From contig JAAYHB010000013.1 in the NCBI GenBank assembly GCA_012727435.1, positions 1 to 42,141 of the forward strand: a DNA stretch of 42,141 nt, read 5' to 3'. Positions 7,466 to 15,558 of the stretch are shown here, in pieces. Under the pieces are notes generated by a model. That model saw only the letters and a list, made by a program, of their open reading frames with translations. It made no database searches and was not told the DNA's origin. The stretch is from Clostridiales bacterium. Lineage in GTDB: Bacteria; Bacillota; Clostridia; Oscillospirales; CAG-272. A program made the translations under genes and the position numbers. The stretch's first letter is position 1; every line of letters starts with the position of its first letter.

Positions 7466-10204
7466 TCAGGGCGCGCTTGCATGAGCCGTAATAAATGCTT
7501 CAAGTGCCGCTGATATCTCTGCCGCCGCAGCAGTCACTGCCGGGTCGTCAGAAGAATGGACACCTATCGCCGCGAGCAGCCCGAGCAGCCTTACTCTGTC
7601 TGCCTCAACCTGCCGGGCATAGTCGGGGATATACTCGACAATCGCAGGGACGCCGAGCGGCGCCGGCCGGTATTCCCCGGCATCACTGTCGTATGCGACA
7701 AGTTCCTCCTCTCCGCCGGTCGCTACCCGGTAGCTGTCGGGCTCACTTATGCCTATAATCTCGGCCTCGGCTCGCTCGTAATAAACGCAAAGGCTGCTGA
7801 CCTCTCTCGACAGCGTCAGTATATTCCCCTCGACGCTTCCGATGTCCCCCTCGGCGCAAAGATATGCCGTCCCGGGTTTTGCTCCGGCAAGCGATACTCT
7901 CCCGCCGGCAGGCCCGCTCACCGTTTGCGAGGCAACCTTCCGGCAGAGTATTTGATTTTCAAAATCAAGCAGGTCTGAAGCCCCGTCAGGCAGCCGGCAG
8001 AGCTCGTAGGCTTGCGAGAAGTGCAGTTCCGATTCAAACGCGTCAGCCGTACTGCCCGAGCTCTTTATCCCGCCGACAATGGCGTTATGAAGCCCCGGTT
8101 CGTGATATTTTTCTCCGAGCAACATGTCGAGTTCGGCTGCCGTGAAGTCCTCCATCCCGAGTTGTGTCAGGTCATACACGGCAAAGCCGCTTGCCATAAT
8201 GACGTCGCCTGACAGCTCGAGTGAGACTGTGATTTTCGCCCCGTTTGCCGGCGAGCCGGATGCCAAGCCGGTGATGCCATAATCAGAGAGCTGGACTTTG
8301 GTCCCGTCCTCAAATGTCCAGCCGATACCGCTGACATATGTAAATACATAATCTCCGCGCTTGGCCGAGGAACCGAGTGCTCCTGCAAACTCGGCAGCAT
8401 TCACTGAGACATCGGACAGCCCGGTCTGACCCGACACAGCAAACGAGGCCGAGGCCTCTTTATTATACGGATATGAGAACCTGACCGTGATAGTCGATCC
8501 TTGGCGGGATGCTTCGGTTGAGCCGGCTATCCACGCCGGGATTATCCCGAAGCTTGCCACAGACACGACTGCAGAGCCGCCGGCCGGATACCAGCCCGAG
8601 TTGTAGACAAAGGTATAATCCCCGCTTGCCTCCGGGGAGAAAGCCTTGATGCGGCGGGAGAAGGCCTCGGCGTCAACCGATGTCCAGCTCACTGCCCCCG
8701 TGTAGGAGATGCTTGCCGTTATCCGGCGTCTGTCGCGCATGCCGACCCGGGCAGCACATGTTTCGGAGGCGTCAAAGATACCACTCACCCGCTGCCAGTC
8801 TCCCGAGTCGTCGCAGCCCATCTCTTGCTCGTCGCCTTCATACCCGGCAAACAGGGTGATACCGGGGGCGGGAGCGGGGCTTTTTATTCTGGCGGTGATA
8901 TAGTACCTGTGGCCGGATATGAAGTTTATGTTCCTTGACATCTCAGGCGGGCCGGCCGGGGCTGAAACCTCTTCCACAACTTTAACAGTATATGAGTCGA
9001 GTTCATTTTCGTAAAACGGGTCATCATACACCCTGACCGTCGTTCTTCCCGGGGCAAGTCCGCGCAACTGCCAGCCCTCGCCCGAGTCCAGCTCGGTAAC
9101 CTCAATAATGCCGGGGTCATCGGCTGCGCAGGTTTGTATGAATATGTCGTAATCGTCAAGCTCAAAAGTCTGCCCGACCTCAAGCGAAATGTCGGCCTCC
9201 ACTCCCTGAGGCTTCTCGGGAATATACGGTGCAAGTGAGCAGATGTTGTTCCCGGCCAGCGCAGCTCCTCCGGACACCTCCCAGCCCTCAAGGCCGGTAA
9301 AACCGTTCTCCAGCAACTGCACCATGCTCATTCCGGATATACTCTTCACTCGGGCCGATGCCAGCTCGCAATCCCGCTCTCCGCCGGCGCTCCGGCGTTT
9401 TGAAAATATGCCGCTGGTCACAACCCGGCGCGCCGGGCTGAGGTTTTTTGCAAAACCGGACACAAGCCCCGCACATTCCCCCGAGGTCGGGGCATATCTT
9501 GTGTCATGACTGTGTTCTGCGGGGGCGTATCTTGCGTCATGGTTGTGCCCGACCGGGGCGTATGTGCTACTGTGATTGTGAGCAGTGTCGGCCTTTCCGG
9601 CAAGTGCGGCATACACACCGCCCGAGGTGACACCACGATCGCTGCAGGCTGTCGGCACGCTGTCAAGCACGGGTTTGTTTTTGATGTAATCGCAAGCGCT
9701 GCTGTCGGTCTGTGCCCAGTCGGGCTGGACATTTACCTGAGCCCCGCTCTCAATGCCGGCAAGCTTGGACTTCTCGGCATCGGTATAGTCATTTGAGGAC
9801 AGCCCCATACCCGTGACCGCGTCGACCTTTCCCTCGAGTGCGGTCATAATCTGTGCAAACTGGCTGGGCGTCGGGATAAGCGCCGGGTTCTGGGTCGGCA
9901 CGCTGGTCTCGAGCACGCGGATAAGCCCCTCGGCGGTGATCAGCGCCTTGTCGTCCTTATACCCGCTGACCACGAATTTGCTCGTCCCGCTTTTGTTCAT
10001 AACCTCCGGCGGAATATAGAAGGGCTCGCCGGTATAGATGAGCGCCACCGGGTCACCCACGGGAGGATAAAAGCTGACAGATACCGCCAGCCCTTCCCAC
10101 TCTTTGCTGAACTCAAAGTCAATCGGTTCAATGCCGTAGCTGCCTCTGGTTCCGGCTACAAATCTCCCCGGAACCAGAACGTAATTATTAACCTTTATTA
10201 TCAT
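7466..10204 (-). CDS. Phage baseplate upper protein/tail fibre-like protein, solitary
   Basis: This 912-residue protein resembles siphophage BppU/tail-fibre proteins. It has an N-terminal baseplate-like domain (about 1-100), the DYTDAEKSKLAGIESGAQ stretch common in tail proteins (139-156) and three 11-residue HxH repeats (209-241: HNHSSTYAPVG, HNHDARYAPAE, HSHDTRYAPTS). Next come an Ig-like region (about 338-411), a carbohydrate-binding-like beta region and a duplicated module (about 528-577 and 617-664). No signal peptide or membrane segment is seen. The ATG at 10204 has GAAGG upstream and starts the family N-terminus; a longer upstream frame is less likely. No capsid, terminase, lysis or integrase gene is nearby, so this is either a prophage remnant or a gene put to a new use. 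Confidence 0.8.
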   Translation of the reverse strand: MIIKVNNYVLVPGRFVAGTRGSYGIEPIDFEFSKEWEGLAVSVSFYPPVGDPVALIYTGEPFYIPPEVMNKSGTSKFVVSGYKDDKALITAEGLIRVLETSVPTQNPALIPTPSQFAQIMTALEGKVDAVTGMGLSSNDYTDAEKSKLAGIESGAQVNVQPDWAQTDSSACDYIKNKPVLDSVPTACSDRGVTSGGVYAALAGKADTAHNHSSTYAPVGHNHDARYAPAEHSHDTRYAPTSGECAGLVSGFAKNLSPARRVVTSGIFSKRRSAGGERDCELASARVKSISGMSMVQLLENGFTGLEGWEVSGGAALAGNNICSLAPYIPEKPQGVEADISLEVGQTFELDDYDIFIQTCAADDPGIIEVTELDSGEGWQLRGLAPGRTTVRVYDDPFYENELDSYTVKVVEEVSAPAGPPEMSRNINFISGHRYYITARIKSPAPAPGITLFAGYEGDEQEMGCDDSGDWQRVSGIFDASETCAARVGMRDRRRITASISYTGAVSWTSVDAEAFSRRIKAFSPEASGDYTFVYNSGWYPAGGSAVVSVASFGIIPAWIAGSTEASRQGSTITVRFSYPYNKEASASFAVSGQTGLSDVSVNAAEFAGALGSSAKRGDYVFTYVSGIGWTFEDGTKVQLSDYGITGLASGSPANGAKITVSLELSGDVIMASGFAVYDLTQLGMEDFTAAELDMLLGEKYHEPGLHNAIVGGIKSSGSTADAFESELHFSQAYELCRLPDGASDLLDFENQILCRKVASQTVSGPAGGRVSLAGAKPGTAYLCAEGDIGSVEGNILTLSREVSSLCVYYERAEAEIIGISEPDSYRVATGGEEELVAYDSDAGEYRPAPLGVPAIVEYIPDYARQVEADRVRLLGLLAAIGVHSSDDPAVTAAAAEISAALEAFITAHASAP
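8648..8648 (-). other. Centre of the duplicated module region in the tail-fibre protein
   Basis: Around here the protein carries the first of two similar modules, DYTFVYNSG-W and later DYVFTYVSGIGW, each followed by a strand, an (A/S)(F/Y)GI turn and a GxxI TV strand. They point to an internal duplication of a small beta domain. Confidence 0.4.
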
Positions 10205-10391
10205 GCGCAAACCTTCTTTCAGGCGCTTTATGTCATCCCGCAAAAAGTATAATGTAGGATGCCGGCCGGCAGCTGACAGTTTTTTGACAGTAAAAAAGGG
10301 CGGCAGCCGCCGCCCTATAAGCACGGGATATAGTGCCCGCATTACAATATTTGCGAAGTACAAATATGTTTAAATAGTTCTTGAAGAGGGT

Positions 10392-10459
10392 TTGGGAGAA
10401 ACTTCTTTCAAGAAGTTTCTCCCAAGAGCATCCCCAAAGGGGTGTGGGGCAGAGCCCCC
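10392..10459 (+). repeat. Intergenic hairpin repeat, copy 1
   Basis: A perfect 16-bp stem with a two-base centre (10392-10425; TTGGGAGAAACTTCTT and its complement) is followed by GGGGTGTGGGGCAGAGCCCC at 10439-10458. The same order of an AAG/CTT hairpin and then a GGGG...CCCC hairpin recurs at 40253-40366. It lies between the oxidoreductase and tail-fibre genes and may also end transcription. Confidence 0.7.
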
Positions 10460-10468
10460 GAAACAAAT

Positions 10469-11533
10469 TTAATTATCGTTAAAGTCGACCGGGCGTCTGA
10501 GTTTGTCAGACTCAAATGCGGCTTCCATTATTCTCATTACCCGCATTACCTGAGCGTGGGTTACAATCTGTTTTTCTTTACCGTCGATGGCGCGGACGAA
10601 GTTGCGGTAAAAGTCGTGCACATCAGACTCGGGGCGGGAAATGAAGCGCTCGATAAGGTTGCTCGGATCGCGGGGCGCCATGGTTCTGGTGATCCCCGCT
10701 GCGGTGACCACCGGGGTCACGTTCTGCTCATCCCGATTACGGCAGGACACAACGCGGCACTCGTCGCGCCAGTCGTTGATAATTGCCGAGCCGTTGATAC
10801 CGGTTATGTAAAACCGCGGCATTGAAATAAAATTGCTGGTTCCGACCTCGATGAGCGCAACAAGCCCGCCTTCGAAGTAAAGCTCGAGCCTGAAACCGTC
10901 GTCGACTTCCTGGTTTGTTATATGATAGAGCCGGCAGTACAGGCTTTCAAGCTTGCGGTCATACACGATGCCGAGCATCTGGTCTATCAGGTGGACTCCC
11001 CAGTCAAGCAGCATTCCGCCGCCGTGTTCGCGCTTTCTCCGCCAGTCGCCGGGGATTCCCCGGGAGCCGTGTATGCGAGATTCAATGGAGGTGACCTCTC
11101 CGAGCTCGCCGCTCGCGTAAACCTGCTTTATCATAAGGTAATCGCAGTCCCAGCGGCGGTTCTGGTGTACGGTAAACAGCCTGTTATATTTAACCGACGC
11201 ATCAATCATTTCCTGCAGGTCGGCACTTGAGACCGTCACCGGCTTTTCGCATATTACATGCTTGCCGGCGCTGAGCGCGGCGATTGTCTGCGGCTTGTGC
11301 AGGTCGTTCGGGGTTGCTACCACAACGATTTCAACAGTTTCGTCGGCCAGCAGGTCTTCGAAGGATTTATATACATGTATTTTGTTTTCTTCGGCAAGCG
11401 CGCAGCGCTCGGGCTTGATGTCATAGATACCCGCGGGGGTGACGACGTCGCTGCCCTGCATATGGCGGATGTGCCAGGACCCCATTGACCCGTATCCCAC
11501 CACAGCCGCTCTTTTTTTGGTGTTGTTGCTCAT
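10469..11533 (-). CDS. Gfo/Idh/MocA family oxidoreductase
   Basis: This 354-residue NAD(P)-dependent sugar-type dehydrogenase has a Rossmann motif VVGYGSMGSWH (G13, G15, G18), the EKPVT motif of the family at about 95 and a C-terminal alpha/beta substrate domain. The family acts on sugars, inositols and related hydroxy compounds; the substrate cannot be read from the sequence. It has its own promoter and reads away from the serpin gene. A repeat hairpin follows it. Confidence 0.92.
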   Translation of the reverse strand: MSNNTKKRAAVVGYGSMGSWHIRHMQGSDVVTPAGIYDIKPERCALAEENKIHVYKSFEDLLADETVEIVVVATPNDLHKPQTIAALSAGKHVICEKPVTVSSADLQEMIDASVKYNRLFTVHQNRRWDCDYLMIKQVYASGELGEVTSIESRIHGSRGIPGDWRRKREHGGGMLLDWGVHLIDQMLGIVYDRKLESLYCRLYHITNQEVDDGFRLELYFEGGLVALIEVGTSNFISMPRFYITGINGSAIINDWRDECRVVSCRNRDEQNVTPVVTAAGITRTMAPRDPSNLIERFISRPESDVHDFYRNFVRAIDGKEKQIVTHAQVMRVMRIMEAAFESDKLRRPVDFNDN

Positions 11534-11570
11534 GTCGATTTCCTTTTTTGATTATAGTAGTCCAAGCAAT

Positions 11571-11599
11571 ATTATATGACATAAACCACTTGTTTTCAA
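11571..11599 (-). promoter_or_regulatory. Promoter of the Gfo/Idh/MocA gene
   Basis: On the minus strand, TTGAAA (11594-11599) and TATAAT (11571-11576) are 17 bases apart. The start codon is 38 bases further on. Confidence 0.75.
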
Positions 11600-11683
11600 G
11601 ACACAATTAGGTGAAAACAAGACAAAAATTGATATGGGGCGGGTGGGTTGTCGGAATAGATTCAAACAAAAACTGCTGGAACG

Positions 11684-11712
11684 TTTACGATAAGTCATTT
11701 CCACTGTATAAT
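11684..11712 (+). promoter_or_regulatory. Promoter of the serpin gene
   Basis: TTTACG (11684-11689) and TATAAT (11707-11712) are 17 bases apart. The leader would be about 98 bases, with AAGGGAG before the ATG at 11817. Confidence 0.6.
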
Positions 11713-11816
11713 ATATGTGACAAGCAAGTATATCGGGTACAAGGCCGGTTAAGGGAACTTCGGCGGCGCTTGTGCGTCATAATATACAATCAAGTATTTA
11801 AAAAAGGGAGCCGGAA

Positions 11817-13115
11817 ATGAGAATTTTGGTGAGAATATCCGCGCTGATTTTGTTATTTGCAATTCTGTTTGTCTTTTCGGCCTGCTCGGGAGGCAGCATC
11901 AATATTCCCGATGAAACGCTACCCCCCGGCGCCACAATTTCTGTCGGGCGGGGTATGACCCTGCTCAGCGCGAACACAGGCGTGCAGCGTGAGGCGGCAG
12001 GCGAGCTCAATGACGACAATGTGCGCGCCGCAGCCGATTTTGCACTGAAATTGCTTAGGGAGGCCAATGAAAAAAACAAGAACGAGCTTATCTCCCCGCT
12101 CTCGGTAATGTTGGCGCTCGCCATGACCTCAAACGGCGCGTGGGGCGAGACCCGCGCCGAGATGGAGAAGGTACTCGGCATGAGCGTGGAGGAGCTCAAC
12201 AGCTTTCTCAACTCATATGTCCAGTCATTGAAAAACACCGAGAATGCGTCTCTTGTCGCAGCCAACTCGGTCTGGATAAGCAACGACCGCGGCTTCAGTG
12301 TCCGCGAGGACTTTATCGAGCGGGTTGTCAGGCACTATGACGCCGGGATTGTCAGCGCCCCGTTTGGCGACGAGAAGACGCTTGAGGCCATCAACAACTG
12401 GGTCAGCGACAACACCGACGGGATGATTGAGAAAATACTCGACGAGCTCGACCCTGAGGCAGTCATGCTCCTTATCAATGCCCTGAGCTTTGATGCCTTC
12501 TGGCAGGGCAAATTCGAGGAGGAGGCCCGCGATGGGACCTTCACCAATGCCGATGGCACATCCACGACGGTAAAGTTTATGTCGGGCGCGGTGTCAGACT
12601 ATATTTCAGGGTTTGGCTGCACCGGTTTTAAAAAGAACTATGCAGGCGGCGCTTACAGCTATGTCGCGCTGCTGCCCGAAAAAGGGAAGTCGACAGGCGA
12701 TTTTCTGGCCTCGCTTGATGGCGACGATTTCCTTAAACTTGTCAACAATGCAACCAATAATACCGTCGAAATCAAAATGCCCAAATACACGCTTGACTAT
12801 GAGCTGGTTATGAACGATGTTTTAAAGAAGCTCGGGATGTCCTCGGCTTTCAGCGGCGGCAAGGCCGACTTCTCGGCGCTCGGCAGCATGAAGGGCGGTG
12901 AGAATATCTTTATCTCTCGGGTGATTCATAAAACCCATATCGAGGTCGACGAATCGGGGACCCGCGCGGCTGCGGTAACCGCGGTTGAAGTGAAACCGAC
13001 AAGTATTGCAGCGTATGAAAAATCGGTAATCCTTGACCGGCCTTTCGTCTATGCGATAGTCGACAACGCGACCGGCCTGCCGGTATTTATCGGGACTATC
13101 GAGAATCTCGGATAA
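11817..13115 (+). CDS. Serpin lipoprotein (serine protease inhibitor)
   Basis: This 432-residue protein has a lipoprotein signal ending in FSAC (C23) and a complete serpin fold, including the FVYAIVDNATGLPVFIGTI end. The hinge DESGTRAAAVTAVEV (about 378-392) keeps the Gly and small residues needed for the inhibitory loop insertion. By alignment with alpha-1-antitrypsin, the P1-P1' bond would be near T395-S396, giving a Thr at P1; this is an estimate, because the stretch after P1 is about three residues longer than in antitrypsin. It would act outside the cell, anchored by lipid, against a host or own serine or cysteine protease. A terminator follows. Confidence 0.95.
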   Translation: MRILVRISALILLFAILFVFSACSGGSINIPDETLPPGATISVGRGMTLLSANTGVQREAAGELNDDNVRAAADFALKLLREANEKNKNELISPLSVMLALAMTSNGAWGETRAEMEKVLGMSVEELNSFLNSYVQSLKNTENASLVAANSVWISNDRGFSVREDFIERVVRHYDAGIVSAPFGDEKTLEAINNWVSDNTDGMIEKILDELDPEAVMLLINALSFDAFWQGKFEEEARDGTFTNADGTSTTVKFMSGAVSDYISGFGCTGFKKNYAGGAYSYVALLPEKGKSTGDFLASLDGDDFLKLVNNATNNTVEIKMPKYTLDYELVMNDVLKKLGMSSAFSGGKADFSALGSMKGGENIFISRVIHKTHIEVDESGTRAAAVTAVEVKPTSIAAYEKSVILDRPFVYAIVDNATGLPVFIGTIENLG

Positions 13116-13126
13116 GTTAAAATGAA

Positions 13127-13162
13127 AGCAGCGCCGCAATTGAAATTTGCGGCGCTGTTGCT
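13127..13162. terminator. Bidirectional terminator after the serpin gene
   Basis: AGCGCCGCAA pairs with TTGCGGCGCT, with outer A/T pairs and a T-rich 3' side (CTTTATTTATTA). It lies between the serpin gene and the converging CpsD gene. Confidence 0.8.
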
Positions 13163-13169
13163 TTATTTA

Positions 13170-13907
13170 TTATCGTTTGCTGCGGCCTGATACTTTTTTT
13201 GCCTTCTTTTGATAAGGCTCGGACATATAGTAGTAGCCCTTATATTTTCCGTAATACTTTTTGCTGTACGTACTGTCGGCTTTATAGGCATGGTTGAGCA
13301 CCACCCCCAGCACATGACAGCCGCTCTTTTCGATTTGCTGCCTGACATGCTGCACAAAGCGATAACTCACCATGCCGACGCTGATTACTATCACCGCACC
13401 GTCACAGATGGACGCAACCACCGCACCGTCAATTACAATGCCGACCGGCGCGGTATCAATCAATATGTAGTCGTAATTGCTTCTTTCTTCTTCGATGAAT
13501 GTTTTAAATCGCTTTGATCCGAGCAGCTCGACCGGATTTGGCGGAAATATACCCGAAAAAACCAGGTCAAAACCGACGTTCTCTGCCGTGTAGATTATAT
13601 CGTCCCGCTCGGCCATGCCCGACAGGTACTGCGAAAGTCCGATAATCCCCTTTTCGTCGGAATATCTGCTGGCCATAACCGATTTGCGCATGTCGGTATC
13701 GATTAGAAGGACCTTAAGCCCGGCTTCGGACATTGCTCTGGCAAGCTCGACACAAATATAGGTCTTGCCCTCATTGGACTCGCAGCTTGTAAAGGAAATG
13801 ACTTTTGTATCGACACCGCAAAACTGGATATTTGTACGAAGCACCTTGAAGGCTTCCCGGGTAAAGTAATCGTTTGAATTTTCCAAGTTTAGCTTGACTG
13901 GTTTCAT
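13170..13907 (-). CDS. CpsD/CapB family tyrosine-protein kinase (BY-kinase)
   Basis: This 245-residue cytoplasmic BY-kinase has REAFKVLRTN, a Walker A variant SCESNEGKT (K48), Walker A' VLLIDTDMRKS and Walker B YDYILIDTAP. Its C-terminal tail carries nine tyrosines, including YYGKYKGYYY, for autophosphorylation. It controls polymer length and export together with the CpsC adaptor encoded 23 bases upstream. CAGGAG lies before the ATG. It is last in the unit that starts at the promoter at 15481. Confidence 0.93.
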   Translation of the reverse strand: MKPVKLNLENSNDYFTREAFKVLRTNIQFCGVDTKVISFTSCESNEGKTYICVELARAMSEAGLKVLLIDTDMRKSVMASRYSDEKGIIGLSQYLSGMAERDDIIYTAENVGFDLVFSGIFPPNPVELLGSKRFKTFIEEERSNYDYILIDTAPVGIVIDGAVVASICDGAVIVISVGMVSYRFVQHVRQQIEKSGCHVLGVVLNHAYKADSTYSKKYYGKYKGYYYMSEPYQKKAKKVSGRSKR

Positions 13908-13930
13908 TTAGGGCGGCTCCTGTCTTTTTG

Positions 13931-14695
13931 TTATGAGCGGTATTTACCGTATTTTTGGTATTTGTAGTATTTGCCGTATTTATACTTCTTGCCGCGAGTA
14001 TCATCCTCACCGCTTGCATTAGGAATCAGGCCAAGTACTGTAAGGCCGAGAAACTTTTCTACATCATCGGGAGATTTTATCTTATCGTCAAGGACAAAAA
14101 GCATTATATATATACCGTATACCAAAGCCGCGGCCAGCAGAGCCGCCACGAAGGAATAGGGTGTTATCCTAGAGTTCGCCGGGACCTCGCTGTATGTGCC
14201 TTCGTCAACCAGATTGACCTGGTTGATGCCGAGAACTTCCATTATGACCTCAGCGCCGATTTTGCAGAGTTCATCAACTATTATCTTGGCATCCGACGGG
14301 CTGGGTGCCCTTACCGTAACCTCAAGAAAGCGGGTTGATGTGGGATTTTTGACAGATATCATGTTTTTCAGCTCTTCATATTTTATCGGCATGCCGAGGC
14401 GCTCTATAACCTCGTCGAGCACCAGATGGCTGGTCAGCATTTCCCTGCAGTCGTTGACCGTACTCAGCGCTAAGCTGAAATCGGAGCTGTTGATTGCCGA
14501 GCCGCCCTCATCATCCTTGCGGAGTATATAAACTGTCGCCGTTGAAGTGTATTCGGGCTGATATGTAAGGACGGTATAACTGGTTACCGCCGCAAAAGCA
14601 AGCAACGCGGCGGCTATTATGATAATCCAATGATCTGCGAATATACTCCATAAATCGGCAAGCGACAGGGAGTTTTGTGTTTCGTTATGTTCCAT
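13931..14695 (-). CDS. CpsC/Wzz family chain-length and kinase-adaptor protein
   Basis: This 254-residue membrane protein has two membrane helices (about 22-42 and 182-202) around an extracytoplasmic domain with the TVYILRKD stretch of the Wzz family. The short cytoplasmic tail is the BY-kinase activating segment. Unusually, it ends in a Tyr/Lys-rich run, YGKYYKYQKYGKY, with seven tyrosines. Similar motifs are in the CpsD tail. GAGGT precedes the ATG. Confidence 0.92.
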   Translation of the reverse strand: MEHNETQNSLSLADLWSIFADHWIIIIAAALLAFAAVTSYTVLTYQPEYTSTATVYILRKDDEGGSAINSSDFSLALSTVNDCREMLTSHLVLDEVIERLGMPIKYEELKNMISVKNPTSTRFLEVTVRAPSPSDAKIIVDELCKIGAEVIMEVLGINQVNLVDEGTYSEVPANSRITPYSFVAALLAAALVYGIYIMLFVLDDKIKSPDDVEKFLGLTVLGLIPNASGEDDTRGKKYKYGKYYKYQKYGKYRS

Positions 14696-14719
14696 TACTA
14701 TGTTTACCTCATTAGTTTT

Positions 14720-15436
14720 TCATAATCCAAGAATTTTGTCGGGGTTGATTCTGAGCAGAAGAGCGGCACAGTTTTCCCCGCAAAGCTTGCTGAGAATTTT
14801 TGCGGCACCGTCAAGGCAGGGAGGCCTTGTCGTTATATTGTGGGCATCGGATGCCACAACATCTGCAAGCCCTTTTTTGAGTATTTTAAACGTCTTCTTG
14901 CGAAGTGGCTCTCCTCTTCTGCCGATAAGCGACGAAGCGCTTAGCTGGATGACAACACCCAGCCAATTCAGTTCATGGAGCTCGTCAAGTGTGGAAGTTA
15001 TGCATTCGTACCTTTCGGCGTGGGCTAAAACCGGAATATATCCGTAACCCATTAAATCAAGCAGGGCAGAGCGTATTGCGCAATATGATTCTCCGGGATG
15101 AAAATCGACCAGCACATGCTTCCCGCCGTTTAAGGTTTTGCATTCGCGCCTGTTGAGTTGGCCTATGCTACTCTGGCTGTAGCATATTTCATTCCCGGTA
15201 TAAAGCGACATATCGGGATAGTTTTTTGCCGTATACTCACTAAGTCTGGCGAAAGCGTCTTCAAATTTTTGATTATTGTCGCCCCAGATTTCAGGATTAA
15301 AATGCGGGGTGAGACAGATACGCCGAGTTCCGGTTTTATATGCCATGTCAAGCATTAAGAACATCTCGTTGTCGTCATGTGCGCCGTCGTCGACCCCGCT
15401 GAGCATGTGGGAGTGAATATCGGTGAAGGAACCCAC
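14720..15436 (-). CDS. CpsB/CapC-type PHP tyrosine phosphatase
   Basis: This metal-dependent PHP-fold phosphatase has DIHSHMLSGVDDGA (H8, H10) near its start, LTPHFN, GNEI and a late VASDAHN motif. It removes phosphate from the CpsD-type kinase. A GTG at 15436 is chosen because GGGGGGA lies seven bases upstream; an ATG at 15457 would add seven residues. It leads the CpsB-CpsC-CpsD unit, right after a consensus promoter. Confidence 0.88.
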   Translation of the reverse strand: MGSFTDIHSHMLSGVDDGAHDDNEMFLMLDMAYKTGTRRICLTPHFNPEIWGDNNQKFEDAFARLSEYTAKNYPDMSLYTGNEICYSQSSIGQLNRRECKTLNGGKHVLVDFHPGESYCAIRSALLDLMGYGYIPVLAHAERYECITSTLDELHELNWLGVVIQLSASSLIGRRGEPLRKKTFKILKKGLADVVASDAHNITTRPPCLDGAAKILSKLCGENCAALLLRINPDKILGL

Positions 15437-15480
15437 GTTTTTTCCCCCCGGCATCATACCATGCTGATTAAATACAATTC

Positions 15481-15509
15481 ATTATAACACCAAAAAATGA
15501 TAGTGTCAA
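15481..15509 (-). promoter_or_regulatory. Promoter of the CpsBCD unit
   Basis: On the minus strand, TTGACA (15504-15509) and TATAAT (15481-15486) are 17 bases apart, a perfect sigma-A consensus. It makes the phosphatase/adaptor/kinase unit independent of the long minus-strand run upstream. Confidence 0.85.
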
Positions 15510-15558
15510 TGACAATAAGCTGGAAGTGCAGCCCTTCGGCATGGGGTTTGGGGCTTGC

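Noticed and set aside
9480-9600. CRISPR-like repeat array
   Set aside because: The repeats are the coding HxH repeats of the tail-fibre protein, without spacers.
7466-10204. Complete or partial prophage
   Set aside because: No integrase, terminase, capsid, portal, lysis or attachment site was seen around this single tail gene.
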